The notes under the pieces were generated by a model. That model was not told where the DNA came from. It searched no databases and saw only the letters and a list, made by a program, of their open reading frames with translations. Below, one piece after another: positions 21,449 through 22,158 of a DNA stretch of 22,158 nt. The translations under genes were made by a program, and so were the position numbers. The stretch covers positions 1 to 22,158 of the forward strand of contig JASLHV010000356.1 in NCBI GenBank assembly GCA_030153205.1. Reading direction: 5' to 3'. Source of the DNA: Roseiarcus sp. (GTDB lineage: Bacteria; Pseudomonadota; Alphaproteobacteria; Rhizobiales; Beijerinckiaceae). The number at the start of each line of letters is the position of its first letter. Positions within the stretch are counted from its first letter, which is position 1.

Positions 21449-22158
21449 ATGCGCGTCGCCGTCTGGTCGGGTCTTGCCGGCCTTTTGTTCCTCTCGAGTC
21501 CCGCCTCGGCGCTCGATAAGGTGACCTTCGGCACCAACTGGCTCGCCGAAGCCGAACATGGCGGCTATTACCAAGCAGTGGTCGACGGCACCTACGCCAA
21601 ATACGGCCTCGACGTCACGATTCTTCAGGGCGGACCGCAGGCCAATAACGGTTTGCTTTTGGCGAGCGGCAAGATCGAATTTTACATGGGCGGCAACCTT
21701 CTCCTCCCCTTCGAGGCGGTTGAACAGCATGTCCCGACAATCGTCGTCGCGGCCGACTTCCAGAAAGACCCGCAAATCTTCATGTCCCACCCGGGCGTCG
21801 GCCTGGACAAATGGACTGACCTGCCCAAAGCCACCGCCTTCGTCGGCAAGGAAGGCGTCGTCTCTTTCTTTCAATGGATGAAGGTCGCCTATGGCTTCAA
21901 GGAAGAGAACATCAAACCGTATAATTTTAACGCCGCGCCTTTCATTGCGGACAAAAATTCTATCCAGCAAGGGTATCTGACGTCCGAGCCCTTCCAGGTT
22001 GAAAAGCAGGCTGGCTTCAAGCCCAACATCTTCCTTCTTGCCGATCAGGGCTATTCGACCTACGCCACGACGATCGAGACGCGACTCGATCTCGTCGAGA
22101 AGAGCCCCGATCTGGTTCAACGTTTCGTCGACGCCTCCGCGATCGGCTGGTACCACTA
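21449..22158 (+). CDS. ABC transporter substrate-binding protein, SsuA/THI5 (NMT1)-like; runs off the window
   Basis: The first 236 codons of a periplasmic binding protein; no stop is reached. The signal peptide is about residues 1-21 (VWSGLAGLLFLSSPASA, then LDK). The mature start KVTFGTNWLAEAEHGGYYQA is the classic opening of NMT1/THI5-like proteins that bind pyrimidine thiamine precursors, riboflavin-like or sulfonate ligands. TYAKYGLDVTILQGGPQANN and SIQQGYLTSEPF further support the family. GGAGG lies eight bases before ATG 21449. ABC permease and ATPase genes would be expected beyond the window edge. Divergence from the Rid and creatininase genes suggests uptake of a nitrogen-containing ring compound that those enzymes process, as inference. 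Confidence 0.9.
   Translation, partial: MRVAVWSGLAGLLFLSSPASALDKVTFGTNWLAEAEHGGYYQAVVDGTYAKYGLDVTILQGGPQANNGLLLASGKIEFYMGGNLLLPFEAVEQHVPTIVVAADFQKDPQIFMSHPGVGLDKWTDLPKATAFVGKEGVVSFFQWMKVAYGFKEENIKPYNFNAAPFIADKNSIQQGYLTSEPFQVEKQAGFKPNIFLLADQGYSTYATTIETRLDLVEKSPDLVQRFVDASAIGWYH

Noticed and set aside
20912..22156. 414-residue minus-strand open frame covering the Rid gene and its upstream region
   Set aside because: Only the last 127 residues match a family. The rest is antisense to the clearly coding THI5-like binding protein and reflects GC-rich codon bias.

Overview
The window is GC-rich, gene-dense DNA from an alphaproteobacterium, most likely a member of the Hyphomicrobiales (Rhizobiales). 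The evidence is the cell-cycle DNA methyltransferase CcrM next to rnhB, an ArsR-methyltransferase fusion regulator directly upstream of metF, a TTAA-N7-TTAA inverted repeat of the CtrA type, and a Liv-type transporter with the YGRKRALE-type ATPase. A Beijerinckiaceae/Methylocystaceae-like host is my guess; no marker in the window proves the genus. I see no integrase, transposase, phage gene or CRISPR array. The region reads as chromosomal backbone with a few variable modules.

Layout. (1) 287-2023: a class III adenylate cyclase fused to a TolB-like domain and TPR repeats. (2) 2102-2176: a tRNA-Thr(GGT) on the minus strand. (3) 2271-7127: an envelope and sugar-nucleotide block with kdsD (Kdo precursor), a divergent outer-membrane beta-barrel protein, galU and divergent galE. 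A perfect CtrA-like inverted repeat sits between kdsD and the barrel gene. (4) 7359-13275: a complete branched-chain-amino-acid-type ABC transporter in the order livG-livF-SBP-SBP-livH-livM, with two tandem, closely similar binding-protein genes, each followed by a strong stem-loop. A GNAT acetyltransferase follows in the same direction and ends at a good intrinsic terminator. (5) 13874-16619, minus strand: a standalone B3/B4-domain protein, the ArsR-SAM methyltransferase regulator and metF, a methionine-cycle cluster. A perfect 16-bp palindrome overlaps the regulator's start codon. (6) 16810-18067: a small exported PsiF-repeat protein, a terminator, then prmB, the methylase of ribosomal protein L3. 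(7) 18083-21295, minus strand: a Rid-family protein, a creatininase-family hydrolase and rnhB, tightly coupled, then ccrM after a 167-bp gap. (8) 21449 to the window end: a divergent SsuA/THI5-like binding protein, incomplete here, facing the Rid/creatininase genes across 153 bp that contain a perfect 15-bp tandem repeat.

Most genes are recognisable housekeeping or transport functions. The least explained parts are the Rid + creatininase + THI5-like module with its tandem repeat, the operator that overlaps a probably leaderless start codon, the doubled binding proteins with intercistronic hairpins, and the cyclase-TolB-TPR fusion. I do not claim a demonstrated new system. Start-codon choices, promoters and operators are read by eye.
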